From Virgibacillus proomii (GTDB lineage Bacteria; Bacillota; Bacilli; Bacillales; Amphibacillaceae), in assembly GCF_900162615.1 (NCBI RefSeq), contig NZ_FUFN01000010.1, forward strand, positions 440,149 to 504,148: a DNA stretch of 64,000 nucleotides, written 5' to 3'. The translations under genes were made by a program, and so were the position numbers. Below the pieces are notes generated by a model, which worked only from the letters and a program-made list of their open reading frames with translations, was not told the DNA's origin and made no database searches. Positions 27,612 through 36,656 of this stretch are shown one piece after another (positions within the stretch are counted from its first letter, which is position 1; each line of letters begins with the position of its first letter).

Positions 27612-28295
27612 ATGAAAGTTTTAGATAAAGAAGCCTTGTTTGATTACATAAATAAAGTTCAAAAGAAAATTCATTTATTGCAAACGCAGCTTATTGATAT
27701 TCAGAAGGCTATTAAAGGAGTTGTTGAGCTGGATGATGTATTAAAAGGAAAAGCCGGAAGTGCGATTCGATCTTTTTACGCTGATGTGCATGAGCCAATT
27801 TTAGTATTGCTGAAAAATTTTCTTGCAACTTACTATCATATGTTAAATCAATTAAAAGAATCACTTCATTCCTTCGAGCCAGCTAACTATGGCTTTATTC
27901 GACAATCTTTTTTAGAACAAGATATAGAGCAGGGGTTAAAAAGACTGGAACAGATCACTCAAGGACTTACGGATGAAGTCAATCATGAGATTACTAAAAT
28001 CCAAGATATTATTCAACTTTCACCCTTAGATGATAGTTATTTGCTTCATCGTATACAACAAGCGAAAGTGAAGAAAAATCATGTGTTAGAACAACTATAC
28101 GTCTTAGATAGCTCAAAGGTAAAAATGTTAGAGCCAATGATGGAAGATTTGCTGACGATGAAAAACTATCTATCAGAAATGAGAAAAATTTTCTTTGTAG
28201 ATAGTACTTTAATTACGCAATATAAGCACACTTCTTTAAAAGATAGCGATATTTATCAAGAGGTAATAGAAAAAAATGATATTCCATTAGATTAA
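27612..28295 (+). CDS. LXG-domain protein lacking a toxin domain
   Basis: A 227-residue protein. MKVLDKEALFDYINKVQKKI and DDVLKGKAGSAIRSFYADVH match the start of LXG domains, whose elongated helix bundle directs polymorphic toxins to type VII secretion. LXG proteins normally run past residue 350, with a nuclease, NADase or lipid-attacking tail. Here the frame ends at EVIEKNDIPLD, exactly at the usual border, and the next 200 bases show neither toxin nor immunity coding. It may be a toxin stub left by recombination, or a carrier for a toxin encoded elsewhere. Start follows AGGAGGGTTATCC. Confidence 0.8.
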   Translation: MKVLDKEALFDYINKVQKKIHLLQTQLIDIQKAIKGVVELDDVLKGKAGSAIRSFYADVHEPILVLLKNFLATYYHMLNQLKESLHSFEPANYGFIRQSFLEQDIEQGLKRLEQITQGLTDEVNHEITKIQDIIQLSPLDDSYLLHRIQQAKVKKNHVLEQLYVLDSSKVKMLEPMMEDLLTMKNYLSEMRKIFFVDSTLITQYKHTSLKDSDIYQEVIEKNDIPLD

Positions 28296-28515
28296 GCATG
28301 GAATTCATATATGGTTGCCCTTACATAAGGGGTTTCCAGTGTATGTTATAATGATATTCCATAAAGCAATTCTAAATAAAAGGCTCTTTGTTCTTTTAGA
28401 GAGTTCTACTAATATAAATAACGTGTACTTATCGAGATAGTATAGACTTAATTAATATTTAAAATTCAGAATATAATTAATATTTGTGGTGAGAAAGCCT
28501 AATTCAAGAATTAAA

Positions 28516-28699
28516 GGAGCACGGAGAAGAAGAAGTGATAGAAAACGGCACCTAAATGCCCGATTCGTTTAAGGGCCTTTAGGTCATACCCTTGCGGTAC
28601 TAACATTCCGTGTAAAAAGCGTTCTACGGAATGAAGTTTCACTTTATCCTGTTAGAGGTTCACCAGTTTATACGTTGATCAATGGTGCTTGCACTTTTG
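28516..28699 (+). repeat. Dispersed structured repeat, copy 9
   Basis: The left part is truncated (AACGGCACCTAAATGCCCGA remains without the GGTGCCGT partner). Then GGGCCTTTAGGTCAT, TTGCGGTACTAACA, hairpin CATTCCGT/ACGGAATG and GAATGAAGTTTCACTTTATC, and the right end TTATACGTTGATCAATGGTG. It ends less than 50 bases before the methyltransferase start. Confidence 0.8.
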
Positions 28700-28746
28700 T
28701 TTATCAGCATGTAATAATAAAGAAAAATGTAGTTAGGAATGAAAAA

Positions 28747-29949
28747 ATGAGGAAAGAAATAACGTTACAAGTGAACGATAATTATATCAAACAATTACGT
28801 CAAGGGTATCCGCTCATACATAAAGAAGCAGTAAAGCCGATACGTGCACTTCCCGAAGAGGGGGCTGTTGTTCGATTGGTTGACTCTAATAATCGCTTTC
28901 TAGCTAGAGGCTACTATGGTGAACAAAATAAAGGGATAGGATGGGTACTAACCTATCATGAGAGTGAACAGATTGACTCTAAGCTGTTTCAGACTAAAAT
29001 ATTTACAGCTATTAATAAGCGACAAGGCTTTTTTCAATCAGAAGATACGAATGCGTTTCGGGTTTTTAATGGAGAAGGAGATGGAGTAGGCGGGTTAACA
29101 ATTGATTATTTCGCTGGTTATTACTTAATTAACTGGTATAGCCAAGGAATATACTCGTTTAAAAATGATGTTTTACAAGCTTTAGACGTATTAGGTAATT
29201 ATCATGCGATCTATGAGAAAAAAAGATTTCATACGAAAGGAAAGTATCTGGAAGATGACGATTTTGTTAAAGGAGAGCGCGGCGAATTTCCGATTATTGT
29301 AAAAGAAAATGGAATACACTTCGCTGTTTACTTAAACGATGGTGCAATGACTGGTATTTTTCTGGACCAGCGAGATGTTAGAAAAGTAATTCGTGATACG
29401 TACGCTAAAGGAAAGGATGTGTTAAATACATTTTCCTATACAGGTGCATTTTCTGTAGCAGCCGCTTTGGGTGGAGCAGAGCAGACGACGAGTGTGGACT
29501 TAGCAAAACGGAGCAAGCCGAGAACAATCGAACAGTTTAGCGTGAATGGCATTGATTTTGATCAACATAAAATCGTCATTATGGATGTGTTTGATTACTT
29601 TAAATATGCAAGGAGAAAACAGTTGCAATATGATCTAGTGATAGTTGATCCTCCTAGTTTTGCGAGGTCTAAAAAACGAACGTTTAGCGCAGCAAAAGAT
29701 TATCCTGCCTTGCTTACAGATGTAATTTCGATTACAAGAAATCATGGGATCATTGTTGCTTCAACAAATAATGCCAGCTTTGGGATGAAAAAGTTTAAAG
29801 GATTTATTAAGCAAGCTTGTCAAAAAATGCATGTGACTTATAAAATTTTGCAACAATTTCAGTTGCCGTCTGACTTTCAAACGAATGAACAGTTTATCCA
29901 AAGTGATTATCTTAAGGTGTGCATTATACAAATACAGCAAAATAAATAA
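28747..29949 (+). CDS. Class I SAM-dependent rRNA methyltransferase, RlmI/YwbD-like
   Basis: A 400-residue protein with an N-terminal PUA-like RNA-binding domain (residues 1 to about 75) and a Rossmann methyltransferase. SAM motif I is VLNTFSYTGAFSVAAALGGA with the acidic SVDLAKRS; the catalytic motif IV is IVDPPSFARSKK. It matches the RlmI (23S rRNA m5C1962) family; the B. subtilis relative is YwbD. The exact site is inferred. The frame could be extended 24 codons upstream, but those codons fall in the repeat; AGGAATGAAAA before ATG 28747 supports the start chosen. The SFARSKKRTFSAAKDY segment is family-typical. Confidence 0.87.
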   Translation: MRKEITLQVNDNYIKQLRQGYPLIHKEAVKPIRALPEEGAVVRLVDSNNRFLARGYYGEQNKGIGWVLTYHESEQIDSKLFQTKIFTAINKRQGFFQSEDTNAFRVFNGEGDGVGGLTIDYFAGYYLINWYSQGIYSFKNDVLQALDVLGNYHAIYEKKRFHTKGKYLEDDDFVKGERGEFPIIVKENGIHFAVYLNDGAMTGIFLDQRDVRKVIRDTYAKGKDVLNTFSYTGAFSVAAALGGAEQTTSVDLAKRSKPRTIEQFSVNGIDFDQHKIVIMDVFDYFKYARRKQLQYDLVIVDPPSFARSKKRTFSAAKDYPALLTDVISITRNHGIIVASTNNASFGMKKFKGFIKQACQKMHVTYKILQQFQLPSDFQTNEQFIQSDYLKVCIIQIQQNK

Positions 29950-30020
29950 TGAACCAAAGCACTAAAAAATAAACATGTATATAGGAAATAATCTCGTGTG
30001 GTTATTAGGTGATACGGGGT

Positions 30021-30217
30021 TTTTTCCCCGCATCTAAAGTAGTGGAAGGGGAGTTCCACTTCAAAGGGATACGGAGTACCGAGAAGTCTAAATGGGACGT
30101 AATGGTACTTAAATGCCCGATTGTTGGGTATTCGAGTCGATGGACAGGGAAAGCTACGTCAGCGACACATCGCGGTTTTTCAAGGACAGAGAAGCTTCAG
30201 TAGGAGTAAAGCCTCAC
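30021..30217 (+). repeat. Dispersed repeat, copy 10
   Basis: CCCCGCATCTAAAGTAG opens it; outer stem AAGTA/TACTT, AAATGCCCGATTG, then the GGAAAGCTACGTCAGCG and ACACATCGCGGTTTTTCAAG module and a degraded tail. The hairpin-GAATGAAG end is missing. A plus-strand frame of 64 codons across it is not a gene. Confidence 0.7.
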
Positions 30218-30440
30218 AAAATATTGGCTCGCAGGGATAACTAATGGCTGGAATGAGAGCACAAAATTCACCAAGAAGTATAGAGAGTGGTACTATAAGG
30301 ATGGTTACAGCTTTATTATTCTCTTGGATATTTTGGAATTGGCGTCTATAAACTAAATACTCTTTCTAAGTTTTATCTCATAGAAATGAAAACATGGTAG
30401 TTTTCTATATAGTAGATAAATATTCGAGCGTCATTTAACC

Positions 30441-30484
30441 AGCCAAGCAGATTAGTTAAAACTAGCCTGCTTGGCTCCTTTTAT
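30441..30484 (+). terminator. Strong isolated terminator
   Basis: AGCCAAGCAG-ATTAGT pairs with ACTAGC-CTGCTTGGCT through 15 of 16 positions, followed by CCTTTTATT. It lies 490 bases after the methyltransferase, with a repeat between, and may be its displaced terminator. Confidence 0.7.
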
Positions 30485-30530
30485 TATCAAGGAAAACTAT
30501 CTTCATTTTTATGTGTCCTTTTTTAAAAGT

Positions 30531-30740
30531 TAAGTGCTCGTATTTCTAGCAAACCTCGTCCTTCATCCTACGGTAAATTCAACTCGGATTCCACTGTCAT
30601 TCATGTTTCTTTTATCTTCGAATGTAAGGAAGTTTATTTCTCATATTTTCAAGGAAAATAACACGCCAGGATGAAGTTTTCTTTTTTTCATCAGAGGTTT
30701 TTTCTTTGTATGTCACTAACCGAATATCTTCTAGCTTTTT
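30531..30740 (+). repeat. Dispersed repeat, copy 11 (degraded long form)
   Basis: TAAGTGCTCG then CTAGCAAACCTCGTC, CTACGGTAAATTCAACTCGG, GAATGTAAGGAAGT, GGATGAAGTTTTC and the right end TTGTATGTCACTAACCGAAT and CTAGCTTTT. Same module order as copies 4 and 8. Confidence 0.6.
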
Positions 30741-30788
30741 TCCGCTGGTCTAATATTTAAAAATAAATTAATTTTTCAATAAATGGTA

Positions 30789-30826
30789 TTGTATATTTAT
30801 TCCTTTTGTTGCATAATAATTCGTAT
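30789..30826 (+). promoter_or_regulatory. argF promoter with candidate ARG box
   Basis: TTGTAT (30789-30794), 17 bases, CATAAT (30812-30817). TTGCATAATAATTCGTAT (30809-30826) overlaps the -10 and resembles the ARG-box pattern TGCAT-AT rich-ATGCA recognised by ArgR/AhrC. Consensus matching only. Confidence 0.45.
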
Positions 30827-30852
30827 ATAGTTTTGAAAAGGTGGAGATGGTG

Positions 30853-31824
30853 TTGGTAGTAGAATTAAAGCAGTCTGTATTTAAATTGAAGGAATTGGAA
30901 GGACGGGATTTTTTAACTCTGGCGGATTATACGTATAAAGAAATTACGTATTTGCTAGATCTAGCTAAACAGCTGAAAATACAACGTAAACGAGGAAAGA
31001 CAGTTCATTTATTGAAAGGAAAGACACTGGGAATGATTTTTGAAAAGTCATCCACGAGAACACGAGTGTCATTTGAAGCAGGGATTTATCAGCTCGGCGG
31101 AAATGGAATTTTCCTTAGCTCAAAGGATATTCAGTTAGGGAGAGGGGAAACCATTGCTGATACAGCGAAAGTATTATCAGGCTATCTTGATGGAATTATG
31201 ATTCGGACTTATTCTCAATCCGTCGTGGAAGAGTTAGCAGAAGAGGCACTCATTCCAGTTATCAATGGGCTTACCGACCGCTTTCATCCCTGTCAGGTGT
31301 TAGCTGACTTACTAACGATAAAAGAACGAAAGGGAGCTTTTCAAGGATTAAAATTAGCTTACATTGGTGATGGAAATAACATGGCTCATTCTTTAATGCT
31401 TGGCTCAGCAATTGTGGGAATGGATATAGCTGTTGCAGCACCAGAAGGTTATCAGCCGGAGGAAGAAGTCGTATTAAAGGCTAAGGCTATAGCAGCCAAT
31501 TCAGGTGCGAACGTGCAAATTACTGAAGACCCAAAAGGCGCTGTTCAACAGGCAGATATTGTATATACGGATGTTTGGGCAAGTATGGGGCAGGAAGAAG
31601 AGCAAGCAAAAAGAGAACTAGATTTTGCTGGATTTCAGGTTAATGGAGCGCTTATGAATTTTGCGAAAGAGGATGCCAGCTTTTTGCATTGTTTGCCGGC
31701 GCATCGGGGGGAAGAGGTCACAACGGATGTAATTGACGGCAAAGCTTCCGTCGTTTTTCAACAGGCAGAAAATCGCTTGCATGCACAAAAAGCCTTAATG
31801 GTAGCCTTGATGGGCGTAGAATGA
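30853..31824 (+). CDS. argF: Ornithine carbamoyltransferase
   Basis: A 323-residue cytosolic enzyme that joins carbamoyl phosphate and ornithine to citrulline in arginine synthesis. Family motifs are intact: SSTRTRVSFEAG (carbamoyl phosphate), FHPCQVLADL, GDGNNMAHSL, and the ornithine-site HCLPAHRGEEV. The anabolic type is likely from its close fit to B. subtilis ArgF and from the lack of arcA/arcC nearby. The start is uncertain: AAGGTGGAG is followed by ATG 30847 (too close), GTG 30850 and TTG 30853; I take TTG for spacing. It stands alone instead of in an argCJBDF cluster. A perfect terminator follows. Confidence 0.92.
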   Translation: MVVELKQSVFKLKELEGRDFLTLADYTYKEITYLLDLAKQLKIQRKRGKTVHLLKGKTLGMIFEKSSTRTRVSFEAGIYQLGGNGIFLSSKDIQLGRGETIADTAKVLSGYLDGIMIRTYSQSVVEELAEEALIPVINGLTDRFHPCQVLADLLTIKERKGAFQGLKLAYIGDGNNMAHSLMLGSAIVGMDIAVAAPEGYQPEEEVVLKAKAIAANSGANVQITEDPKGAVQQADIVYTDVWASMGQEEEQAKRELDFAGFQVNGALMNFAKEDASFLHCLPAHRGEEVTTDVIDGKASVVFQQAENRLHAQKALMVALMGVE

Positions 31825-31856
31825 AAAAGTTGCAGGATAATACCTGCAACTTTTTC
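31824..31856. terminator. Terminator after argF
   Basis: AAAAAGTTGCAGG/CCTGCAACTTTTT, a 13-bp perfect stem with a six-base loop, overlapping the last base of the argF stop codon; it can work on both strands. Confidence 0.9.
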
Positions 31857-31890
31857 TACATGGTGAAAATCTTTTTTGAAAGCAGCTTGG

Positions 31891-31963
31891 TCCAGCTTCA
31901 GCGCTTGAGCTACTCGCAAACTTTGATTTCCTTCTCCGGTAAATCAAAAGTTTTTCCAGTTGT
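31891..31963 (+). repeat. Dispersed repeat, copy 12 (left-end fragment)
   Basis: TCCAGCTTCAGCGCTTGAGC then ACTCGCAAACTTTGATTTCC and CCGGTAAATCAAAAG: the left end of the long form only. Confidence 0.55.
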
Positions 31964-32034
31964 ATATAATTAAATGAGCATTTACACATTTGTTCGTTAT
32001 AAATGATCACAACCATCGAAAAAATTGGAAGCAA

Positions 32035-32077
32035 TAGAAGGCAATCAACCGTCTGCCGAGTAACTGATTGCCTTCTA
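32035..32077 (-). terminator. Inverted repeat downstream of thrB
   Basis: TAGAAGGCAATCA and TGATTGCCTTCTA form a 13-bp perfect stem with a 17-base loop, 80 bases beyond the thrB stop on the minus strand. The T tract after it is poor (TATTGC), so it may act as an RNA end-stabiliser instead. Confidence 0.55.
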
Positions 32078-32158
32078 CTAGTATCTAAAAAGGGGACTCA
32101 AGGATTTTAATTCTGTCTTCAAACGTAATCTCAGCATTATTTAGTGAGACCTGACTAA

Positions 32159-33052
32159 CTATGAAGTGACTTCTAATCCTTTCATGTCAATCTTTCTGTT
32201 TTGAATCAAATAATCAGGGAATATAGCTTGTAATTTTGCAGCAATTGTTTTACCTTGTCCTTTTGGTGCAAAGGATAGCATTGTAGGACCTGCACCGCTA
32301 ATTACAGTCCCGTATACCCCTAGTTCTTTTCCCTTCTGTTTAATGTCCGAATAGTTTGCGATTAGCTTGGCACGATATGGTTCATGGAACAAATCTTTTT
32401 CCATCATTTTTCCTGCTAAATCATAATCTTTGCTGATAAGTGCGGCGAGAAAGACATTCGCTATGCTACTAGCATTTGCTGCTTGGCTTCTCAAGTATTC
32501 TTCAGGAAGCGCTTTTCTGGATGCCTCCGTTTTTAATTCTTCGTTAGGAATAAAAATAATCATATCGGCATTTATATTATTAATTTTGTAATAATCAATT
32601 GTTTTGTTTTCAGTGTAAGCAGTAATTACAAGCCCACCTATAAGAGCGGCAGCAACATTGTCAGGATGTCCCTCTTTAATAGTAGCTAGTTGTAGCTTTT
32701 CAGCTGTAGTTAGATGAAGCTGACAACACTGATTCGCCAGTTCGATCCCAGCAATAATTGCGGAAGCGCTGCTACCAAGCCCGCGTGCCAATGGAATAGA
32801 ACTGTCAACTGTGAGATGACAGCTAGGTAACTGACAACCATAACGATTCGCTGTTTCTTGAGCTATTTGATAGATAAAATGATCTTCGTAGCTGGTGAAG
32901 CTTGGGAGTAAATCAGACTGCTGTTCGATTTTCCAAGCTTCACTTGCTGTAACAGTCAATGTCAGGTATAAATCCAAGGCTAATCCTAATGAATCAAATC
33001 CTGGTCCGATATTAGCGGAGCTTGCAGGTACAGAAATAATAACTGAATTCAT
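32159..33052 (-). CDS. thrB: Homoserine kinase
   Basis: A 297-residue GHMP kinase that phosphorylates homoserine with ATP. GHMP motif 1 is PASSANIGPGFDSLGLAL at residues 8-25; the phosphate-binding motif 2 is PLARGLGSSASAIIAG at about 87-102; motif 3 is VYGTVISGAGPTMLSF near 255. Last gene of hom-thrC-thrB; its ATG overlaps the thrC stop (ATGA), as usual for translational coupling. Followed by an inverted repeat that probably ends the transcript. Confidence 0.95.
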   Translation of the reverse strand: MNSVIISVPASSANIGPGFDSLGLALDLYLTLTVTASEAWKIEQQSDLLPSFTSYEDHFIYQIAQETANRYGCQLPSCHLTVDSSIPLARGLGSSASAIIAGIELANQCCQLHLTTAEKLQLATIKEGHPDNVAAALIGGLVITAYTENKTIDYYKINNINADMIIFIPNEELKTEASRKALPEEYLRSQAANASSIANVFLAALISKDYDLAGKMMEKDLFHEPYRAKLIANYSDIKQKGKELGVYGTVISGAGPTMLSFAPKGQGKTIAAKLQAIFPDYLIQNRKIDMKGLEVTS

Positions 33053-34110
33053 ATTTGAACCTTTTTCGCTAAGTAATCGATAACCGCAGCTTCATCATTA
33101 GGTAAAGATACAGGATCAATTGTCAATTGATCGATTGCTGTTTGTGGATCCTTTAACCCATTTCCTGTTAAGATTGCAACGACCTTGCTGCCTTGTTTAA
33201 TTGTACCTTTTTTCGTCTCGCGAATGACACCAGCTATCGAAGCACATGAGCCTGGTTCTGCGAATATCCCTTCATACCTAGCTAATTTTTTAAATGCGTG
33301 AAGGATTTCTTCATCCGTAACAGCTTTAATTACTCCACTTGATTCATCTCTTGCTTTTTCTGCTAATTCCCAACTAGCCGGGTTTCCGATTCGAATTGCT
33401 GTTGCTATTGTTTCTGGCTGGTGAATAACTTTGTTATAAACAATAGCTGCTGCTCCTTCTGCTTCAAAACCGAACATTTTAGGAAGACCTGTTTGTTTAA
33501 ATGCATCATACTCCTTGAACCCTTTCCAATATGCGCTAATATTTCCGGCATTACCAACCGGGATAGCAAGAACATCGGGAGCAGAACCCAATTGATCGCA
33601 GACTTCAAAAGCAGCTGTCTTTTGACCTTCAAGTCGATAAGGGTTCACAGAATTCACTAATGTAATTGGAAAATTCTCACTTAAATGACGTACCATTGTT
33701 AATGCTTCATCGAAGTTTCCATCAATTTCAACAATTTCAGCACCATACATGATGGCTTGCGCTAATTTACCTAGCGCTACTTTTCCTTTGGGAATAACAA
33801 TCATTGCTTTTATTCCAGCCTTTGCTGCATAGGCAGCAGCAGAGGCTGATGTGTTTCCGGTAGATGCGCAGATAATTGATGTGCTTCCTTCTTCTACAGC
33901 TTTTGCTACCGCCATTACCATTCCCCGGTCTTTAAATGAACCAGTTGGGTTAGCCCCTTCTACCTTTCCGTATAACTCAATACCGAGTTTATCAGAGAGA
34001 TTGTTTAACGCGATAAGTGGCGTATTTCCCTCATGCAACGTAAGCGAAGGCGTTGCATTCGTTGTTGGTAGAAAACTATTGTAATGTTTTAGCAGTCCCG
34101 GCCAATTCAT
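33049..34110 (-). CDS. thrC: Threonine synthase
   Basis: A 353-residue PLP enzyme that converts phosphohomoserine to threonine. The PLP lysine is in NPTGSFKDRGMVMAVAKA at about residue 56, the phosphate-binding loop is PVGNAGNISAYWKGF near 185, and the substrate-side motif CASTGNTSASAAAYAAK is present. Sequence is close to B. subtilis ThrC throughout. The chosen ATG at 34110 lies nine bases from GGAAGGAG; an ATG three codons upstream overlaps this site. It overlaps the end of hom by 35 bases. Confidence 0.95.
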   Translation of the reverse strand: MNWPGLLKHYNSFLPTTNATPSLTLHEGNTPLIALNNLSDKLGIELYGKVEGANPTGSFKDRGMVMAVAKAVEEGSTSIICASTGNTSASAAAYAAKAGIKAMIVIPKGKVALGKLAQAIMYGAEIVEIDGNFDEALTMVRHLSENFPITLVNSVNPYRLEGQKTAAFEVCDQLGSAPDVLAIPVGNAGNISAYWKGFKEYDAFKQTGLPKMFGFEAEGAAAIVYNKVIHQPETIATAIRIGNPASWELAEKARDESSGVIKAVTDEEILHAFKKLARYEGIFAEPGSCASIAGVIRETKKGTIKQGSKVVAILTGNGLKDPQTAIDQLTIDPVSLPNDEAAVIDYLAKKVQI

Positions 34111-35407
34111 CTGCTGCATCTCCTTCCACTTTATAGTAGCTTTTTATTTCTAAAACGGCATCTAACTGCTTCAGCTGGTTTAATGCTTCTTGGAAAGTAA
34201 CTAAAGATGTTTCGTGAGTTACTAGTATAATTTCAGCTACATCAAGCTTTTTAATTGGTGTTTGTAAAATTCGTTTAAAGCTGATTAATAAATCATTAAA
34301 CACTGTAGATAATTCCGAGAATACACCAACTCGGTCTTTTGCATGAATCCGTAAATAATATTGTCCAGAACGATCTTCTATTCCGCGTAATTTTTTTTGA
34401 AATTTTGGTTTTGGAGAATGGTAGCCACTGATGCCAAGGCGCATATTTTTAATAACTGTAATTAAATCTGAAACGATCGCAGTTGCTGTAGGCAGACTTC
34501 CTGCACCTGGACCATAGAACATGGTCTCACCTACTGCTTCCCCATATACATAAACAGCATTGTATTCATTTTTTACATCTGCTAACGGATGATCTTTAGC
34601 AAGCAAAGTAGGTTGTACACTAATTTCTACCTGTTGATCTTCACATTCTGCTGTACCAATTAATTTCATGGTATAGCCAAATTTATCACCGTACTGCAAA
34701 TCCTCAAGCTCTAAATCCGTAATTCCACTGACTTCTACGTCATCTAAAGCAATATCTGTAGAAAAGGCTAGTCTTCCTAAGATAGCCATTTTTCTAGCAG
34801 CATCCAGTCCCTCTACATCTGCTGTAGGATCTGCTTCAGCAAATCCCAGCTCTTGTGCTTCTTTTAAAGCAGCTTTGTAAGTCATGCCTTCATTGGACAT
34901 CTTCGTTAAAATATAATTGGTTGTACCATTAACAATTCCCATGACCTTTTGAATGCGATCAGACGCTAAGCCATCCGTAATTCCACGTAAAATAGGAATT
35001 CCTCCAGCTACGCTTGCCTCATAAAAAAAATCACATTTATTTTGTCGAGCTGCTTCTTCTAAAGCAGTGCCATGTAAAGCAACTAAATCTTTATTGGCAG
35101 TTACAACATGTTTTTTGGCAGCAAATGCATCAAGTATATATTGGTATGTTTCTTCAATACCGCCCATTACTTCTACAATAATATCGATCTCTGGATCGTT
35201 TAATATGTCAGCAGGGTCTGTGGTGAGAAACGTTCGATCTACCTCAACATCACGTTCTTTATCTAAGTTGCGAACTAATACGCTTTTGACTTGAACCTCA
35301 CAACCCAATTGATGAACGAGCTCTTCTTGATGATTTTCAATCAGTTTAATGACACCAGAACCGACTACTCCTAATCCTAATAGACCGATAGAAACTTTGT
35401 TTCCCAC
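34076..35407 (-). CDS. hom: Homoserine dehydrogenase with ACT domain
   Basis: A 443-residue enzyme reducing aspartate semialdehyde to homoserine, shared by threonine and methionine synthesis. N-terminal NAD(P) fold GLLGLGVVGSGVIKLI, then TANKDLVALHG, the signature FYEASVAGGIPILRGI and GNGTTNYIL-type GIVNGTTNYILTKMS, ELGFAEADPTADVEGLDAAR. The last 80 residues are an ACT domain (YYLRIHAKDRVGVFSELSTV), which normally confers threonine feedback inhibition. The start is GTG at 35407 behind GAGGTGAT. First gene of hom-thrC-thrB. A 600-base region upstream holds the promoter; ATACTTCAGTAT at about 35460 is a small palindrome there. Confidence 0.95.
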   Translation of the reverse strand: MGNKVSIGLLGLGVVGSGVIKLIENHQEELVHQLGCEVQVKSVLVRNLDKERDVEVDRTFLTTDPADILNDPEIDIIVEVMGGIEETYQYILDAFAAKKHVVTANKDLVALHGTALEEAARQNKCDFFYEASVAGGIPILRGITDGLASDRIQKVMGIVNGTTNYILTKMSNEGMTYKAALKEAQELGFAEADPTADVEGLDAARKMAILGRLAFSTDIALDDVEVSGITDLELEDLQYGDKFGYTMKLIGTAECEDQQVEISVQPTLLAKDHPLADVKNEYNAVYVYGEAVGETMFYGPGAGSLPTATAIVSDLITVIKNMRLGISGYHSPKPKFQKKLRGIEDRSGQYYLRIHAKDRVGVFSELSTVFNDLLISFKRILQTPIKKLDVAEIILVTHETSLVTFQEALNQLKQLDAVLEIKSYYKVEGDAADELAGTAKTLQ

Positions 35408-36009
35408 TTCATCACCTCATCGTTTTTGTTTAATAGCTATTTAATCATGAATACTGAAGTATAGCAATAGTGAATTTTTCGAAATAGTTAAAAAAGCGCT
35501 TTCAATTAGAGGTATTAATAAAATCGTTAGAAATACTAATATAAGAATGTAATAAATGAAGAGACGAATTCAATGGAGCAAAGCTTATCAATTAACCCTA
35601 TTTCAATATTATCATATATCAAAGAGATAAGGGTGATCAGGTTACACATGCTTTAGTCCTGAAAAATACGTTTTACTTCGTTAATTGCCGATATGTTTTT
35701 ATAGTGAAGTAATTTTGGATTTCTGTTAGTTCATGAATGATGAACATTCTGTAGATAATATTTAGTTTGTTTAACAAAAAATTAGTGCGGTAAAATTACT
35801 CTTTTCTTAGTTGAATATAAAAAGGAGTTCAATGTAGTATCTCGGCTTTATCGTTTATGGTAGTTATATGAATGAAGAAAGGAATATTTTTAAGGATCGT
35901 ACATATTTGTTGTAACAAAAATGCCTACATGTTTTTGTGATTGCCCACGCACTTTTTAATAAAAATGAGAATAAACTAGGACTAAATAGAAGACAACGGA
36001 GGGAGCACC
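35408..36009. other. Intergenic region upstream of hom
   Basis: No gene with a ribosome binding site found. Minus strand TTGCTA-N17-TTAAAT near 35470-35440 is a plausible hom promoter containing the palindrome ATACTTCAGTAT. No T-box or amino-acid riboswitch motif was recognised. Confidence 0.4.
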
Positions 36010-36159
36010 ATGTCTGCAGTAAAATCTGGAGTGCTTTTTGCTTCTAGTCTATTCATCTGTACAGGTATAGGTTTTTTATTTGATGAAATCGAGATAGGCG
36101 GTACGATAGGATTTGGAATGGGTATCATTAGCATTATCGTTTATCGTAAAAACAATTAA
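36010..36159 (+). CDS. Small membrane protein (49 aa), function unknown
   Basis: ATG 36010 has a strong site (ACGGAGGGAGCACC). The peptide begins MSAVKSGVLFASSLFICTGI, has two hydrophobic segments (about residues 7-24 and 30-45) joined by the acidic loop FDEIEIGGT, and ends VYRKNN. Two short helices with a GxxxG-like glycine pattern (GGTIGFGMGIISI) suggest a membrane hairpin. Codon use is ordinary. I know no family. A decayed gene follows. Confidence 0.7.
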   Translation: MSAVKSGVLFASSLFICTGIGFLFDEIEIGGTIGFGMGIISIIVYRKNN

Positions 36160-36214
36160 TTCACGGATTATTTCCACTTTCCTATCCTCAAGTAGAAAGA
36201 CTTAAAGGAGATAG

Positions 36215-36575
36215 TGATTACTGACTTTTTCCATAAAATAGTTATCCTTCTACTTGATTCAGATAATAAGAAGATAAACGCTTTAAAATATGTTCAAACC
36301 CTTGATAAAGAAAGCTATGAAAAAGGTTCGTTAAAAGATTTTTTAGATGGTGAATAAGCAAAACGATAAGTAGAGTATGCAAAATCAGAGATTGCACCAA
36401 CAAAGTTAGGAGATTTATTGTCGAGTCAGGTCATTGCGCTGACAGCCAATCCAAATTATCCATTGTTTCAAAAGGTACGAGGAGCGATTAATCCAGAGTC
36501 ATGTCAGCTGCTATAGATCAGGTAGTTCAAATATATGTAGATCCAGGGCAGTCAGTTGAGGAGGCGCTTTGTTGA
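36215..36575 (+). pseudogene. Remnant of an unidentified protein gene
   Basis: Several frames give protein-like stretches broken by stops and shifts: KYVQTLDKESYEKGSLKDFL, then YAKSEIAPTKLGDLLSSQVI and ALTANPNYPLFQKVRGAINP, then AAIDQVVQIYVDPGQSVEEA. The final stretch resembles the C-terminal end of ABC-type solute-binding proteins, but the rest is not diagnostic. No start or ribosome binding site was found. I call it decayed coding sequence without a firm family. Confidence 0.45.
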
Positions 36576-36656
36576 TAGTTTTAGATGATGCTAAATGAAG
36601 TTTAACTTTATTTCTGATATACTTGAGTTACCTCATAAGATTATAAGGAGGAAACA

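Noticed and set aside
28675..28746. N-terminal extension of the RlmI-like methyltransferase
   Set aside because: The extra 24 codons are the right end of repeat copy 9; the ribosome binding site belongs to ATG 28747.
29968..29985. TreR-like site AACATGTATATAGG after the methyltransferase gene
   Set aside because: Only one half of the palindrome matches and no promoter or sugar gene is near.
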